From Candidatus Zhuqueibacterota bacterium (lineage in GTDB: Bacteria; Zhuqueibacterota; Zhuqueibacteria; Zhuqueibacterales; Geothermadaptataceae), in NCBI GenBank assembly GCA_030950365.1, contig JAUZRQ010000009.1, positions 62,001 through 126,000 on the forward strand: DNA of 64,000 nt, given 5' to 3'. This document shows, in pieces, positions 52,937-62,532 of the stretch. The notes beneath the pieces were generated by a model. It was not told where the DNA came from. It saw only the letters and a program-made list of their open reading frames with translations, and ran no database searches. Numbering within the stretch: the stretch's first letter is position 1; the number at the start of each line of letters is the position of its first letter. Both the position numbers and the translations under genes were made by a program.

Positions 52937-53482
52937 CTATTTGATGCGTTTGAAAATCGCGTAGCCGATGGACGTTTTGATGATGCTGGAGACTTCGTTC
53001 GGCTTCAACGATAAAATGGCGTTTTCGATCTCCGGCGCAAAATCGCCTTTGTAAAATTCACCCAGATCGCCGCCGCGCTTGGCGGTGGCCGCATCGAGCG
53101 ACTTCTCTTTGGCAAGAACCGCAAAATCGGCTCCTGCGGCAATCTGGCTCAAAATTTCCCGCGCTTCCTGTTCGGTCTTCACCACGATCATCAACGCACG
53201 GTAGCTTTTGCCGGCCAGCTTCTTTTTATCTCCCGTGATGGATTCTTTCCAGATAAAACCGGTTACCGCCACCTGCACCCATTTATCGCCATCTTCAATG
53301 ACCACCATGGGCGTGCCCTTGAGCACCGAGGCGATTTTTTTGCCGTTCGGTGCTTCGCGCAAATTCTCCTGCTGGGCAATCACATACACTTTTTTGCCTT
53401 TGTAAAATACCTCTCCCGCAATCGCCATCAGAACCAGCCCGAAAAGCAATCCCAGTGCGAGTCCCGTCGCAAATCGTTTCAT
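52937..53482 (-). CDS. SH3-domain and parvulin-type peptidyl-prolyl isomerase
   Basis: 181 aa. An N-terminal anchor or signal segment (GLALGLLFGLVLMAIAG) is followed by a bacterial SH3-like domain (~30-80: VYVIAQQENLREAPNGKKIASVLKGTPMVVIEDGDKWVQVAV) and a parvulin domain (~95-181: IVVKTEQEAREILSQIAAGADFAVLAKEKSLDAATAKRGGDLGEF and SLKPNEVSSIIKTSIGYAIFKRI). Parvulins help fold exported proteins in the periplasm. The combination with SH3 is known but small. Ends in a clear terminator. Confidence 0.85.
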   Translation of the reverse strand: MKRFATGLALGLLFGLVLMAIAGEVFYKGKKVYVIAQQENLREAPNGKKIASVLKGTPMVVIEDGDKWVQVAVTGFIWKESITGDKKKLAGKSYRALMIVVKTEQEAREILSQIAAGADFAVLAKEKSLDAATAKRGGDLGEFYKGDFAPEIENAILSLKPNEVSSIIKTSIGYAIFKRIK

Positions 53483-53503
53483 TCCAATTTCCCTCCGATG
53501 ATG

Positions 53504-54937
53504 TTAATGATGACTCATAGGTAAAGATGATTGTTTTCTTTGCAAAGGTACATCGAGATATGTAAGTTTATCGCGATAAATGCGAATGTTTTTCAATGTT
53601 TTGGTCTTATAGCCTTCGGCTTCGATTTTCAGGGTGTATTTCCCGGGCAATAGCCAGCGCTCAAACCGCCCGAACCGGCTTTCGCTCACTCTTGGATATA
53701 CATACCGGGCCTCCCATCCACGCACTCGCACCCGTGCGCGCAGCGGCTGATGCGTTTGTTCGTCGCGGATATGTCCCCAGAGCGCCGACCGCTGAGCCCG
53801 CTCCAACAAGTAAAACGCCGCCTTCACTCCTTCGGCAAGCACGCGCCTTACCCGGTGCGATTGTGGAAAGTGCTCCTGTCCTAGCTCCACAATGAAATCG
53901 ATGCTGCGTAGCCGGCCATACAGCCAGACCGAGCTTTGCCCAACGCGGCCATTCAGGGGCAGCACGCCGTAACTGTCCCGACCATTCAAACGCGTCATCC
54001 GCTGCGCCATCTCCCTGGCCACGCGCAGAATCAGCTTTTGATCGGGTGGCGGATAGTAATTGCCCCACGGATATAGAATGGCCTCGCCGTAGGTGTGGAA
54101 CGAAATGCCGCACACCACATTTTCACGCAATGCCAGCTCTTTGATGGCGACAATCTCCTTTTCAGAGAACGGTCGGGTGCCTCGATAAAACCAGCTCGCA
54201 GGATTCCCCTCGCCGCCTTCTTCCCAGTTGAAATTGTAATTGCGATTCAAATCGACGCCATCAATAATCGGATCAAAATAGCCGTCGCCGTCGTTATCGC
54301 GTAAATTCTTACGCCACCAGGGAAACGGAACCTGGTGGTCCATGAGGAATTTATAGCCATCCGGATTGACGACCGGTACGATCCAGATTTCAAGATTATC
54401 GATCCAGCGGCGAATTTGAGGATCGCTGGTATAGGCCGTGGCCAGTCGCTCGGCGATGCGCATGCATACCAGCGCCCCCACCGGCTCGCGCGCGTGGTGT
54501 AGTCCGCTGAACAGCACCGCGCTCTCATCCTCTTCTTCCTGCGGATGATCACTGATTTTCATGGCGTAAATCGGCAATCCCAGGGCGGTGGTTTCGCCGA
54601 TTTTCTGCACATGCACCACTTCGGGGTGCCTCGCCGCCAGTCGCTGCATGCGGTCGTAAAACGTTTCGAGGCGGTCATAATAATCCGGAATGTTGCGGTT
54701 GCGTGGCCCGTTGGCTGGCGCTGGACTCTGAGCCAGCGCCCTCCTGGGCCCGAGCCAGTCGATGACCCGCTGCCAGTGGATGGCATCGCTAATGGCCTGA
54801 ATTTGGAGCGATAGTCGGCGCAAAAACCGCGTTTTATTGCGATGCTGCAACCAGCTCATCATAATCAGGATTGCCAGGCATTGGACCGAAATGGCCCAGA
54901 AAACAAACCAGCGACGGGATCGGTTGACTGCCGGCAT
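53504..54937 (-). CDS. M14 zinc carboxypeptidase, membrane-anchored
   Basis: 477 aa. One N-terminal membrane segment (FVFWAISVQCLAILIMMSW), a coiled/linker region with PAPANGPRN (~72), then the M14 domain (~85-375). Zinc ligands are visible in SGLHHAREPVGALV (H-x-x-E) and ISFHTYGEAILYPWG (His); DGVDLNRNYNFNW holds the substrate-binding Arg/Asn pair, and FIVELGQEHFP holds the catalytic Glu. The last ~80 residues (LWGHIRDEQTHQPLRARVRVRG) are a carboxypeptidase-regulatory-like beta domain. Probably trims C-terminal residues of peptides in the periplasm or outside. Confidence 0.93.
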   Translation of the reverse strand: MPAVNRSRRWFVFWAISVQCLAILIMMSWLQHRNKTRFLRRLSLQIQAISDAIHWQRVIDWLGPRRALAQSPAPANGPRNRNIPDYYDRLETFYDRMQRLAARHPEVVHVQKIGETTALGLPIYAMKISDHPQEEEDESAVLFSGLHHAREPVGALVCMRIAERLATAYTSDPQIRRWIDNLEIWIVPVVNPDGYKFLMDHQVPFPWWRKNLRDNDGDGYFDPIIDGVDLNRNYNFNWEEGGEGNPASWFYRGTRPFSEKEIVAIKELALRENVVCGISFHTYGEAILYPWGNYYPPPDQKLILRVAREMAQRMTRLNGRDSYGVLPLNGRVGQSSVWLYGRLRSIDFIVELGQEHFPQSHRVRRVLAEGVKAAFYLLERAQRSALWGHIRDEQTHQPLRARVRVRGWEARYVYPRVSESRFGRFERWLLPGKYTLKIEAEGYKTKTLKNIRIYRDKLTYLDVPLQRKQSSLPMSHH

Positions 54938-55110
54938 AGATCACCTGCAGGTTTGAGATGCATGGCGGCGCTCGTGCTTCGTAAGCTTTTGATTAAAACT
55001 ACAAAAATTTTAATAACTATTCAAGTCAAAGTCGATCGAATTTTTCAATTTTAGTCAATTTGTAACTCTGGCCTGATGTCATTTCCCGCCCAAAACACCG
55101 TACGGCCAAC

Positions 55111-55170
55111 ATAAAGAAAAAGCCTGCAGGCGCGAGAGCCGGAATTCCAACGGGTCCACGCCTGCAGGCT
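55111..55170 (-). terminator. Rho-independent terminator of the nuo operon
   Basis: On the minus strand AGCCTGCAGGCG (55170-55159) pairs with CGCCTGCAGGCT (55132-55121), a 12-bp perfect stem around a 26-base loop, followed by TTTTCTTTAT. It lies 28 bases after the nuoN stop. Confidence 0.8.
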
Positions 55171-55198
55171 GCATCCAGATTTAACGACAGCAACCGAT

Positions 55199-56722
55199 TC
55201 AAAATACACCGGTAAAAAATTGAATAGAATTGCGGGTGAACTCCTGCAATGGCGCCCAGTAGAGGCCAAAAAGCAGAATGGGCACCATCAATACAATCAG
55301 CATGATATTCATGCCGAACGCCACCGGCAGCGCGGTCGCTTTCTCCTCCGAAGGCCGATCCAAAAACATGTATTTCATGATTTTGACATAGTAGTACAGC
55401 GACACGACGCTGTTGAGCACGCCGACCACGGCCAGCCAGTAGTACTGTTCTCCGGCCTTAATCAGCGCGGCAAAAAGGTAAAATTTACCAATGAAGCCAA
55501 CCGTGGGCGGCAAACCCGTGAGCGAAAACAGAAACAGGCCCATGGCCACGGCAGGCAGCGGCGCCCGATAGCCCAACCCGCGGTAATCGTCGATCTTTTC
55601 GCTTCCAATCAAATCCTGGAACACAATCACCACCAGGAAGGCGCCCATGTTCATGAGATAATAAGCCACCAGGTAAAACAGGGTGGCGAAATAACCTTCC
55701 TGTGTCAGCACCACCGTGCCCATCAGCGCATAACCGGCATGCGCAATGCTGGAATAAGCCAAAAGCCGTTTGACGTTGTTCTGCACCAGCGCGATCAGAT
55801 TGCCCAGAGTCATAGTGGCGGCGGAAATGACCGCCAGCAACTGCGGCCAGTTCACGTTGCCAATGGCCTGCCAGACCGTGCTTTCCACCAGGCTCGGCTG
55901 TGACATGCCACTGACGAAAAAGCGGATCAGCAGGGCGAAGCCGGCGGCCTTGGGCCCGACCGAAAAGAAGGCGGTCATGGGCGTCGGAGCGCCTTCGTAC
56001 ACGTCCGGAGCCCAGAAGTGGAATGGCACTGCAGCGATTTTGTAACCAAAACCAGCCAGAATAAACAGCACGGCCAGGAAAACGACCAGCGGATTTTGCG
56101 CCACGGCGTCGCTGAGCAGATTGGCGAGCTGATACAGATCGAGTGTGCCGGTTAAGCCGTACAGCAGCGAAAATCCGTACAGCATCAGTCCGGAGGAAAA
56201 GGCGCCGTAAATAGCGTATTTCAGGCCGGCTTCGCTGGAACGGGTGGCGCGTTTGATGTAGGCCGCCAGTACAAAACTGGAAATGCTGACCAGTTCGATG
56301 CTGATGTAGATCATAATCAAATTGGTGGACGCGGCCATAAGAAACATGCCCAACACCAGCGCAATCAGAAGGGTGAAGTATTCGCCGACCGGCCGTCCGG
56401 CCAACTCGATGGAGGCCATGGAAAACAGAATGGCCAGCGATGCCGCGAGCAGGAACAGTACTTTGAAAAACAAGGAAAAATGATCCAGCACCAGCATGCC
56501 GTTGAACAGCGAGCGCGAATCGAGATTGTACTGATTGACGACCGTGATCAGCGTGATCAGCACGCCCGCCAGGGCCACCACGGCCAACCAGCCGGAAGAG
56601 GACGGCTTTTTCATCACCAGATCGATGATAATCAGCGCCAGCAGCGTGGCCACTAGCATCAGCTCGGGAATGAAATACGGCAAGCTGGCCAGATTAATTT
56701 GCAGAAAATGAGAAAATTCCAT
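55199..56722 (-). CDS. nuoN: NADH-quinone oxidoreductase subunit N
   Basis: 507 aa, fourteen membrane segments expected. IELVSISSFVLAAYIKRATRSSEAGLKYAIYGAFSSGLMLYGFSLLYG is the family signature region, with conserved Lys in FGYKIAAVPFHFWAPDVYEGAPTPMTAFFSVGPKAAGF. An antiporter-like proton-pumping unit of complex I's membrane arm. Follows nuoM by 23 bases; last gene of the operon before the terminator at 55111. Confidence 0.96.
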   Translation of the reverse strand: MEFSHFLQINLASLPYFIPELMLVATLLALIIIDLVMKKPSSSGWLAVVALAGVLITLITVVNQYNLDSRSLFNGMLVLDHFSLFFKVLFLLAASLAILFSMASIELAGRPVGEYFTLLIALVLGMFLMAASTNLIMIYISIELVSISSFVLAAYIKRATRSSEAGLKYAIYGAFSSGLMLYGFSLLYGLTGTLDLYQLANLLSDAVAQNPLVVFLAVLFILAGFGYKIAAVPFHFWAPDVYEGAPTPMTAFFSVGPKAAGFALLIRFFVSGMSQPSLVESTVWQAIGNVNWPQLLAVISAATMTLGNLIALVQNNVKRLLAYSSIAHAGYALMGTVVLTQEGYFATLFYLVAYYLMNMGAFLVVIVFQDLIGSEKIDDYRGLGYRAPLPAVAMGLFLFSLTGLPPTVGFIGKFYLFAALIKAGEQYYWLAVVGVLNSVVSLYYYVKIMKYMFLDRPSEEKATALPVAFGMNIMLIVLMVPILLFGLYWAPLQEFTRNSIQFFTGVF

Positions 56723-56745
56723 GCTGACTCTTCCCTATCCCTTGA

Positions 56746-58287
56746 TTATTGCATCCCTAACAAAAAAGATGGAGCATTTAACACGGTCTGCACGAGATTA
56801 TTGAGCGACACTTCCATCAAATTGAGCAGCAGGTTCGGATAGACGCCCAGCACGATCACCAGAATGCCCAGCGGGACCAGGGTAATGAGCTCTCGTGTAT
56901 TGACTTCTGGCATATTCACATATTTCGGATTCAGCGGGCCGAAGAACACGCGCTGCAGGGTCCATAGCATGTAGCCCGCGGTCAGGATGATTCCCAGGGT
57001 GCCAATAATGGTGTACACTTTCAAATTGAACGCCTCGGAGCCGAACGCACCCAGGAAGCTGAAGGCTTCGCTGATGAAGTTATTCAATCCCGGCAGGCCG
57101 AGGTTGGCGAAAAAGGCCAGGCTGGCAATGCCGGTATAAATGGGCATCTGCGAGGCCAGCCCACCGAAACCCGAGATTTCGCGGTGATGCGCCCGGTCGT
57201 AGATTACGCCGACCAGCAAAAACAGCATGCCGCTGACGATGCCGTGATTGAACATTTGTAACACGGCGCCGTTCATGCCCAGGGAAGTCAGACCGGCCAT
57301 ACCCAGTAACACCACTCCCATATGGCCGATGCTCGAATACGCCACCAGCTTTTTCAAATCGGTTTGCGCCATGGCGCACAGCGAGCCGTACACGATGTTG
57401 ATCACGGCCAGAATCACGAAGCCATACAGGAACGGCTCCCATTTCATGGCGTCCGGCAGGATTGGAAAGCTGATCCGCAGCATTCCGTACGTGCCCATCT
57501 TTAGCAGCACGCCGGCCAGAATCACCGAAATGGGCGTCGGGGCTTCTACGTGAGCATCGGGCAACCAGGTGTGGAACGGAAAGATGGGCACTTTGATGGC
57601 AAAACCGATAAACAACGCCGCATAGACCAGCAGCCGGATGTTGAATTGTTTCAGAATACCTGCGTGATTGGCCTGATCCATCATGTGCAGCATGTTGAAT
57701 GTATGACCGCCGGTAACCGGATCCTTCACGTTGAAATACAACACCAACAAGGCCAGGAGCATGAGCACGGAGCCAAGCAGCGTGTACAGAAAGAACTTGA
57801 TGGCCGCATATTCGCGCCGCGGGCCGCCCCAGATGCCGATCAGAAAGTACATCGGCAGCAGCATGACTTCCCAGAAAATGTAAAACAGGAAAAAATCGAG
57901 CGCCACGAACACGCCCATCATGCCGGCATCCAGAAGCAGGAACAGCGCGAAATAGGCCTTTTCTGCCCTGTCGATGTTCCAGGAGGCAACGATCGCGATA
58001 AACGACAACAGCGCGGTCAGAAGCACCATCGATACGCTCAGGCCATCGATGCCGACGAAGTACCAGATATTGAATGATTCGATCCACTTCACCTGCTCCA
58101 CAAACTGCATGGAGGTGGTGTTGGTATCAAAATTCACGTATATCTGCCAGGCAATGATCACCTGCAGGCCCGTGAAAACCGCCGAAACCATTTTAATGGC
58201 GGTTTTCTTCTCTTTGGGCAGCAGCAGTACGATGAGCATGCCGACCACCGGCAGAAAAACAATGACACTGAGAATATTCGGAATCAT
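56746..58287 (-). CDS. nuoM: NADH-quinone oxidoreductase subunit M
   Basis: 513 aa from ATG 58287, which has AGGAGGG nine bases upstream; the frame runs 11 codons further. EVMLLPMYFLIGIWGGPRREYAAIKFFLYTLLGSVLML, AFIGFAIKVPIFPFHTWLPDAHVEAPTPISVILAGVLLKMG and DLKKLVAYSSIGHMGVVLLG contain the key Glu and Lys of the antiporter-like proton channel. Part of the complex I membrane arm. Confidence 0.96.
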   Translation of the reverse strand: MIPNILSVIVFLPVVGMLIVLLLPKEKKTAIKMVSAVFTGLQVIIAWQIYVNFDTNTTSMQFVEQVKWIESFNIWYFVGIDGLSVSMVLLTALLSFIAIVASWNIDRAEKAYFALFLLLDAGMMGVFVALDFFLFYIFWEVMLLPMYFLIGIWGGPRREYAAIKFFLYTLLGSVLMLLALLVLYFNVKDPVTGGHTFNMLHMMDQANHAGILKQFNIRLLVYAALFIGFAIKVPIFPFHTWLPDAHVEAPTPISVILAGVLLKMGTYGMLRISFPILPDAMKWEPFLYGFVILAVINIVYGSLCAMAQTDLKKLVAYSSIGHMGVVLLGMAGLTSLGMNGAVLQMFNHGIVSGMLFLLVGVIYDRAHHREISGFGGLASQMPIYTGIASLAFFANLGLPGLNNFISEAFSFLGAFGSEAFNLKVYTIIGTLGIILTAGYMLWTLQRVFFGPLNPKYVNMPEVNTRELITLVPLGILVIVLGVYPNLLLNLMEVSLNNLVQTVLNAPSFLLGMQ

Positions 58288-58392
58288 TGAATCAAACCCT
58301 CCTGTCCTTGCCCTGGTCACACAGGTCGTTCATTGGGTTGATAAATTCTGACTGCTTTGACAGGCCGATTTTAAGCAGGTGATCCGGCCACC

Positions 58393-60399
58393 TTACACCA
58401 TTGCAAGCTGGATCACATAAAGTAGAATAAAAGCCCCAAGGGCCATGAGAATATATGCCTGCACCCGCCCGGTTTGAATTTCGCGCAGGGTAGCACCAAA
58501 CCAGCCAATGATGCGCGCCACCCAATTGACCAGCCCATCCACAATGCGGTTGTCGGTGGTGCCGCTGCCAAAGGAGATCAGCGTTGTCAGGCGGGCGGTG
58601 TTATTCACAAGGCCATCGATGACGTTCAAATCGAACCAGCCCATGGCCTTGCTGAGCAGCAGCGTGCCGCGAACGGCCGTGGCCTGGTACAGCTCGTCAA
58701 AATACCATTTGTTCCACAGGAAATTGTAAATGCCGGCAAATTTTTTGGACACCGCTTCCGCCGAATATTTGTTCCAGTAATAGTAAAGCATGGCAACAGC
58801 GATGCCGCCGAACGCAAATGCGATCGACAGCACCATGGCAATGGTATGCGCTCCGTGCGCCGCCGCTTCTGTTGCCGCGTGCGTGGCATCCTGCACAGCG
58901 CCGCTTTCGGCGAACATCTGCAAATTCGGTTTGCGCACCAGCTCTTCGAACCATTTGCCATAGCCGCCAATCACCGTAAACACCGCCAACGCCACCAGGG
59001 GGATGGTCATGGTACCGGGCGACTCGTGCGCGTGATCGAATTTTTCTTTGTTGCGCGGTGTGCCATAGAAGGTCAGGAAAAGGGCGCGAAACATGTAAAA
59101 GGCGGTCAGACCGGCGGTAAAAATCAGAATGGCGAAAATGGTATAGTGATACAGCATACCGGTTTCCATTGCTTTTTCCAGCGAGGCGGCCAGGATGGCG
59201 TCTTTAGAGAAAAAGCCCGCCAGACCCGGCACGCCGGAAATCGCCATGGTGGCGATGAGAAAGGTGGCGAAGGTGACCGGAAGTTTGTGACGCAAACCGC
59301 CCATTTGCCGCATGTCCTGCTCGTGATGCATGGCGTGAATCACCGAGCCGGCGCCCAGAAACAAGAGCGCTTTGAAGAAAGCGTGGGTCATCAGGTGAAA
59401 CAGGCCGGCATTGTAGCCGCCCACGCCCAGCGCCGCAATCATATACCCAAGCTGGCTGATGGTCGAATAGGCCAGCACTTTTTTGATGTCCATTTGCACC
59501 ACGGCAATGGTGGCGGCGATAAACGCAGTGATCGTGCCGATGCCGGCGATGACCAACAGCGCGTGTTCGGAATACAGCACAAACGTGCGACCGACTAGAT
59601 ACACACCGGCGGCCACCATGGTGGCGGCGTGAATCAACGCACTGACCGGGGTGGGACCTTCCATGGCGTCGGGCAACCACACGTGCAGCGGAAACTGGGC
59701 CGATTTACCCACGGCGCCGCAAAAAATCAAAATGCCGGCGGTGGTTAATAGTGCACCCGATAGTTCTCCTGCAGCAATTTTACCAAATACTTCCGAAAAA
59801 TTAAAAGTATGTGTGATAGCAAAAATCAATAAAATTCCGATGAACATGCCTACATCACCAACGCGGTTCACCAAAAAAGCCTTTTTCGCGGCATTGGACG
59901 CCGAGTGCTTTTCAAACCAGAATCCGATCAGCAAATACGAGCTCACACCGACCAGTTCCCAGAACATGTAAATGCCGAGAAAATTGTCCACAGAAATCAG
60001 GCCGAGCATGGAAAAGGAAAACAGCGACAGATAAGCAAAGTATCGAGAATAACGCGGATCGCCGTGCATGTAGCCAATGGAGAACAGATGCACCAGGGAG
60101 CTCACCAGCGTCACGATAAACAGCATCACCGCGGTCAGATTGTCAATCAGAATGCCGAACTTGATCGTGGTGGTGCCAAGGACCACCCATTCGAAGCTGC
60201 GGGTGATGCGGAATTCGGGATCGTAGGCAGAAAACACTTTGCCAGCCACGATCAGCGATAGCAGCAGGTCGATGAACATCACCGAGGTTGGCAACCAGTC
60301 TCCCTGCCGCGGCAATCGCTTGCCGAAAAAGATTTGGATCGCAAAACTGATGAGAGGCAACAGGACGATCCAGATGACGTAATCGACAATCATGTCCAT
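58393..60399 (-). CDS. nuoL: NADH-quinone oxidoreductase subunit L
   Basis: 668 aa, the expected length with the long amphipathic C-terminal helix that clasps the arm. FSMLGLISVDNFLGIYMFWELVGVSSYLLIGFWFEK, GAVGKSAQFPLHVWLPDAMEGPTPVSALIHAATMVAAGVYLVGR and DIKKVLAYSTISQLGYMIAALG are hallmark sequences. Distal proton-pumping subunit. Its gene follows nuoK by 51 bases. Confidence 0.97.
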   Translation of the reverse strand: MDMIVDYVIWIVLLPLISFAIQIFFGKRLPRQGDWLPTSVMFIDLLLSLIVAGKVFSAYDPEFRITRSFEWVVLGTTTIKFGILIDNLTAVMLFIVTLVSSLVHLFSIGYMHGDPRYSRYFAYLSLFSFSMLGLISVDNFLGIYMFWELVGVSSYLLIGFWFEKHSASNAAKKAFLVNRVGDVGMFIGILLIFAITHTFNFSEVFGKIAAGELSGALLTTAGILIFCGAVGKSAQFPLHVWLPDAMEGPTPVSALIHAATMVAAGVYLVGRTFVLYSEHALLVIAGIGTITAFIAATIAVVQMDIKKVLAYSTISQLGYMIAALGVGGYNAGLFHLMTHAFFKALLFLGAGSVIHAMHHEQDMRQMGGLRHKLPVTFATFLIATMAISGVPGLAGFFSKDAILAASLEKAMETGMLYHYTIFAILIFTAGLTAFYMFRALFLTFYGTPRNKEKFDHAHESPGTMTIPLVALAVFTVIGGYGKWFEELVRKPNLQMFAESGAVQDATHAATEAAAHGAHTIAMVLSIAFAFGGIAVAMLYYYWNKYSAEAVSKKFAGIYNFLWNKWYFDELYQATAVRGTLLLSKAMGWFDLNVIDGLVNNTARLTTLISFGSGTTDNRIVDGLVNWVARIIGWFGATLREIQTGRVQAYILMALGAFILLYVIQLAMV

Positions 60400-60450
60400 G
60401 GGTCTCTTTCTACGTTAGCCTGATGAAAGATTGACGGTTCAACGCGCTTT

Positions 60451-60762
60451 TTAGCCCGCAAGGGTATCCGCTTCATCCAGATTGACCGAGCGCATCTGTT
60501 TGTAGATGTTGAGCACGATCGCCAGCGCCACGGCCGCACCGGCCGCCGCGGTGATGATCACAAACAGCGCGAACAACTGGCCATCCAGATCGGTATCGGC
60601 ATAACGCGAAAAGGCGATGAAATTGATGTTGGCCGCGTTCAAAATCAGTTCGATGCCCATTAACACGGTCACAGCGTTCTTCTTGGTCAGCACGGCCAGC
60701 AGCCCCAGAACGAACAACAGCGCACTCAGTACCAGAAAATGATTCAATCCAACTGCCATCAT
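60451..60762 (-). CDS. nuoK: NADH-quinone oxidoreductase subunit K
   Basis: 103 aa, three membrane helices. GLNHFLVLSALLFVLGLLAVLTKKNAVTVLMGIELILNAANINFIAF includes the two buried Glu typical of NuoK (in GIEL and the preceding helix context), and AAAGAAVALAIVLNIYK closes it. Two adjacent ATGs (60762 and 60759) overlap the nuoJ stop. Confidence 0.95.
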   Translation of the reverse strand: MMAVGLNHFLVLSALLFVLGLLAVLTKKNAVTVLMGIELILNAANINFIAFSRYADTDLDGQLFALFVIITAAAGAAVALAIVLNIYKQMRSVNLDEADTLAG

Positions 60763-61256
60763 GAACGCTCCCTTCGTGCCATGTATGCCGCGCCGATCAG
60801 GGCGATCAGCAAAAGAATGGATGCAATTTCAAACGGAATCAGCAGATCGGTCATGATGCGCTTGCCAATGGTGGTCGTGGTGGGCAGCATGTCTCCCGGG
60901 GTTTGCACGGCCCATTCGGCCCTGTAGATCATCCGCAGCAGCAAAAGAAAAAGGCCTGCCACAATGATCAGGCCGGGAAGCATTTGCAACGTACCGGTGC
61001 GCAACTCCACGCCGGTGAATTTGACCGACAGCATGATGCCAAACAGAAGCAGGGCAAGAATGCCTCCCACGTACACCAGAAGCTGGGTGGCCGCCAGAAA
61101 ATCGGCGCCCAGCAGCACATAGATTCCGGCGATGCTGGCCAGAGCAAACAACAGCCCCACTGCACAGTAAATCAGGTTGCGCGAAAACACCATCATGCCG
61201 GCGGAGACTACCGCACCAATGGCAAACACATAAAAAGTCAGGTCAAAATAGCTCAT
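60759..61256 (-). CDS. nuoJ: NADH-quinone oxidoreductase subunit J
   Basis: 165 aa. FYVFAIGAVVSAGMMVFSRNLIYCAVGLLFALASIAGIYVLLGADFLAATQLLVYVGGILALLLFGIML is the conserved NuoJ opening, with the helix-3 region VYVGGILALLLF that deforms in the pump cycle. Overlaps nuoK by four bases. A 171-base gap without a gene separates it from nuoH, where nuoI would often be. Confidence 0.95.
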   Translation of the reverse strand: MSYFDLTFYVFAIGAVVSAGMMVFSRNLIYCAVGLLFALASIAGIYVLLGADFLAATQLLVYVGGILALLLFGIMLSVKFTGVELRTGTLQMLPGLIIVAGLFLLLLRMIYRAEWAVQTPGDMLPTTTTIGKRIMTDLLIPFEIASILLLIALIGAAYMARRERS

Positions 61257-61427
61257 CGGTTTATCCAGTCCATCCAGTTTAGATAAAGCACTTGATTTCG
61301 ATTCGGCTGCTCAACCTATCCCGGCCGTTCCACCCTGTTTACATCCGGCGGCGTCGGCGCTTCAGGCCTCACGGCCGCTTCCTGCCTCCTCCCTGCCCTC
61401 ATCCTCCGGGCTTCATGGGTGGTTAGC

Positions 61428-62519
61428 CTAAAACAACATCCACAGGCCCACGCCAAAGATGGTGACAAACGCGAACGGCGTGAGCACCTTCCAGCTTGTG
61501 TACATGAGTTGATCCACGCGCAGGCGCGGCAACGTCCAGCGGAGCCACATCTGCAGGAAAATGATGGCCACGGCTTTCAGGATGATCCAGACCGGTTGCC
61601 AGCCGGGCTTGTCGAAAAAGCCGCCGAACAGCGAGCCGAACGGGCTGGTCCAGCCGCCCAGAAACAGCGCCGATAGAAAGATGCCGATCAGAAACATGTT
61701 GGCATATTCCGACAGGTAGAAGATCGCCCATTTGAAACCGCTGTACTCGGTGGCAAATCCGGCGGTCAACTCCGATTCGGCTTCGGGCAGATCAAACGGC
61801 GCCCGGTTGGCTTCGGCCAATGTGGCCAGAAAGGATATGATAAAAGCAATAAGATTCAATGGGAAAAATTGAAAAATGTGCCAATGCAAAATACCGCCTG
61901 CCTGGGCCATCACGATATCGTTGAACCGCAGCGAGCCCACCTGCATGACGATAACCAGCACCACCAGGCCGCTGGGAATTTCATACGACACGATTTGCGC
62001 GGCCGAGCGCATGCCGCCCAGAAGCGACCATTTGTTATTGCTCGCCCAGCCGGCCAGGATCACGCCGATGACGCTGAAGGAGGTGATGGCCAGCACGAAG
62101 AACACGCCGATGTTCATATCGCTGACCACCAGCTTTTCACCAAACGGCATGACGCTGAAAGCCGCGATGACCGCGCAAAACAGGATGAACGGCGCGATCA
62201 GATGCAAACGGCGGTCGGCGGCATTGGGAACGATGTCTTCTTTCAGCAGCAGCTTGAACGCATCGGCAAGGGTCTGCGCCCAGCCATGGCCGATGTTTTT
62301 CAGCAATGGAATGCCGGTGTTGACTTCCATCGGGCCGAGGCGGTCTTGCATGTGCGCCGAAATCTTGCGCTCCAAATACACAAACACCAGCGCACAAACC
62401 GCCGCTACGGTGGCAAACACCAATCCAAACAGCACGAAAAAAATAATCGCCAGCGCCGCTTCTGAAAGACCGGATAAAAAGGTTTGACTGTTTTGAACTG
62501 CCTGAATCAGCTCTTGCAT
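61428..62519 (-). CDS. nuoH: NADH-quinone oxidoreductase subunit H
   Basis: 363 aa, eight membrane helices. YLERKISAHMQDRLGPMEVNTGIPLLKNIGHGWAQTLADAFKLLLKED and EANRAPFDLPEAESELTAGFATEYSGFKWAIFYLSEYANM are universal NuoH sequences that shape the quinone entry and the E-channel. Connects the peripheral and membrane arms. Starts 13 bases after nuoA, with nuoB to nuoG absent between. Confidence 0.97.
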   Translation of the reverse strand: MQELIQAVQNSQTFLSGLSEAALAIIFFVLFGLVFATVAAVCALVFVYLERKISAHMQDRLGPMEVNTGIPLLKNIGHGWAQTLADAFKLLLKEDIVPNAADRRLHLIAPFILFCAVIAAFSVMPFGEKLVVSDMNIGVFFVLAITSFSVIGVILAGWASNNKWSLLGGMRSAAQIVSYEIPSGLVVLVIVMQVGSLRFNDIVMAQAGGILHWHIFQFFPLNLIAFIISFLATLAEANRAPFDLPEAESELTAGFATEYSGFKWAIFYLSEYANMFLIGIFLSALFLGGWTSPFGSLFGGFFDKPGWQPVWIILKAVAIIFLQMWLRWTLPRLRVDQLMYTSWKVLTPFAFVTIFGVGLWMLF

Positions 62520-62532
62520 CGCATTGTCCGAG

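Noticed and set aside
61257-61427. Remnant nuoI between nuoJ and nuoH
   Set aside because: No CxxCxxCxxxC motifs or similarity in any frame.
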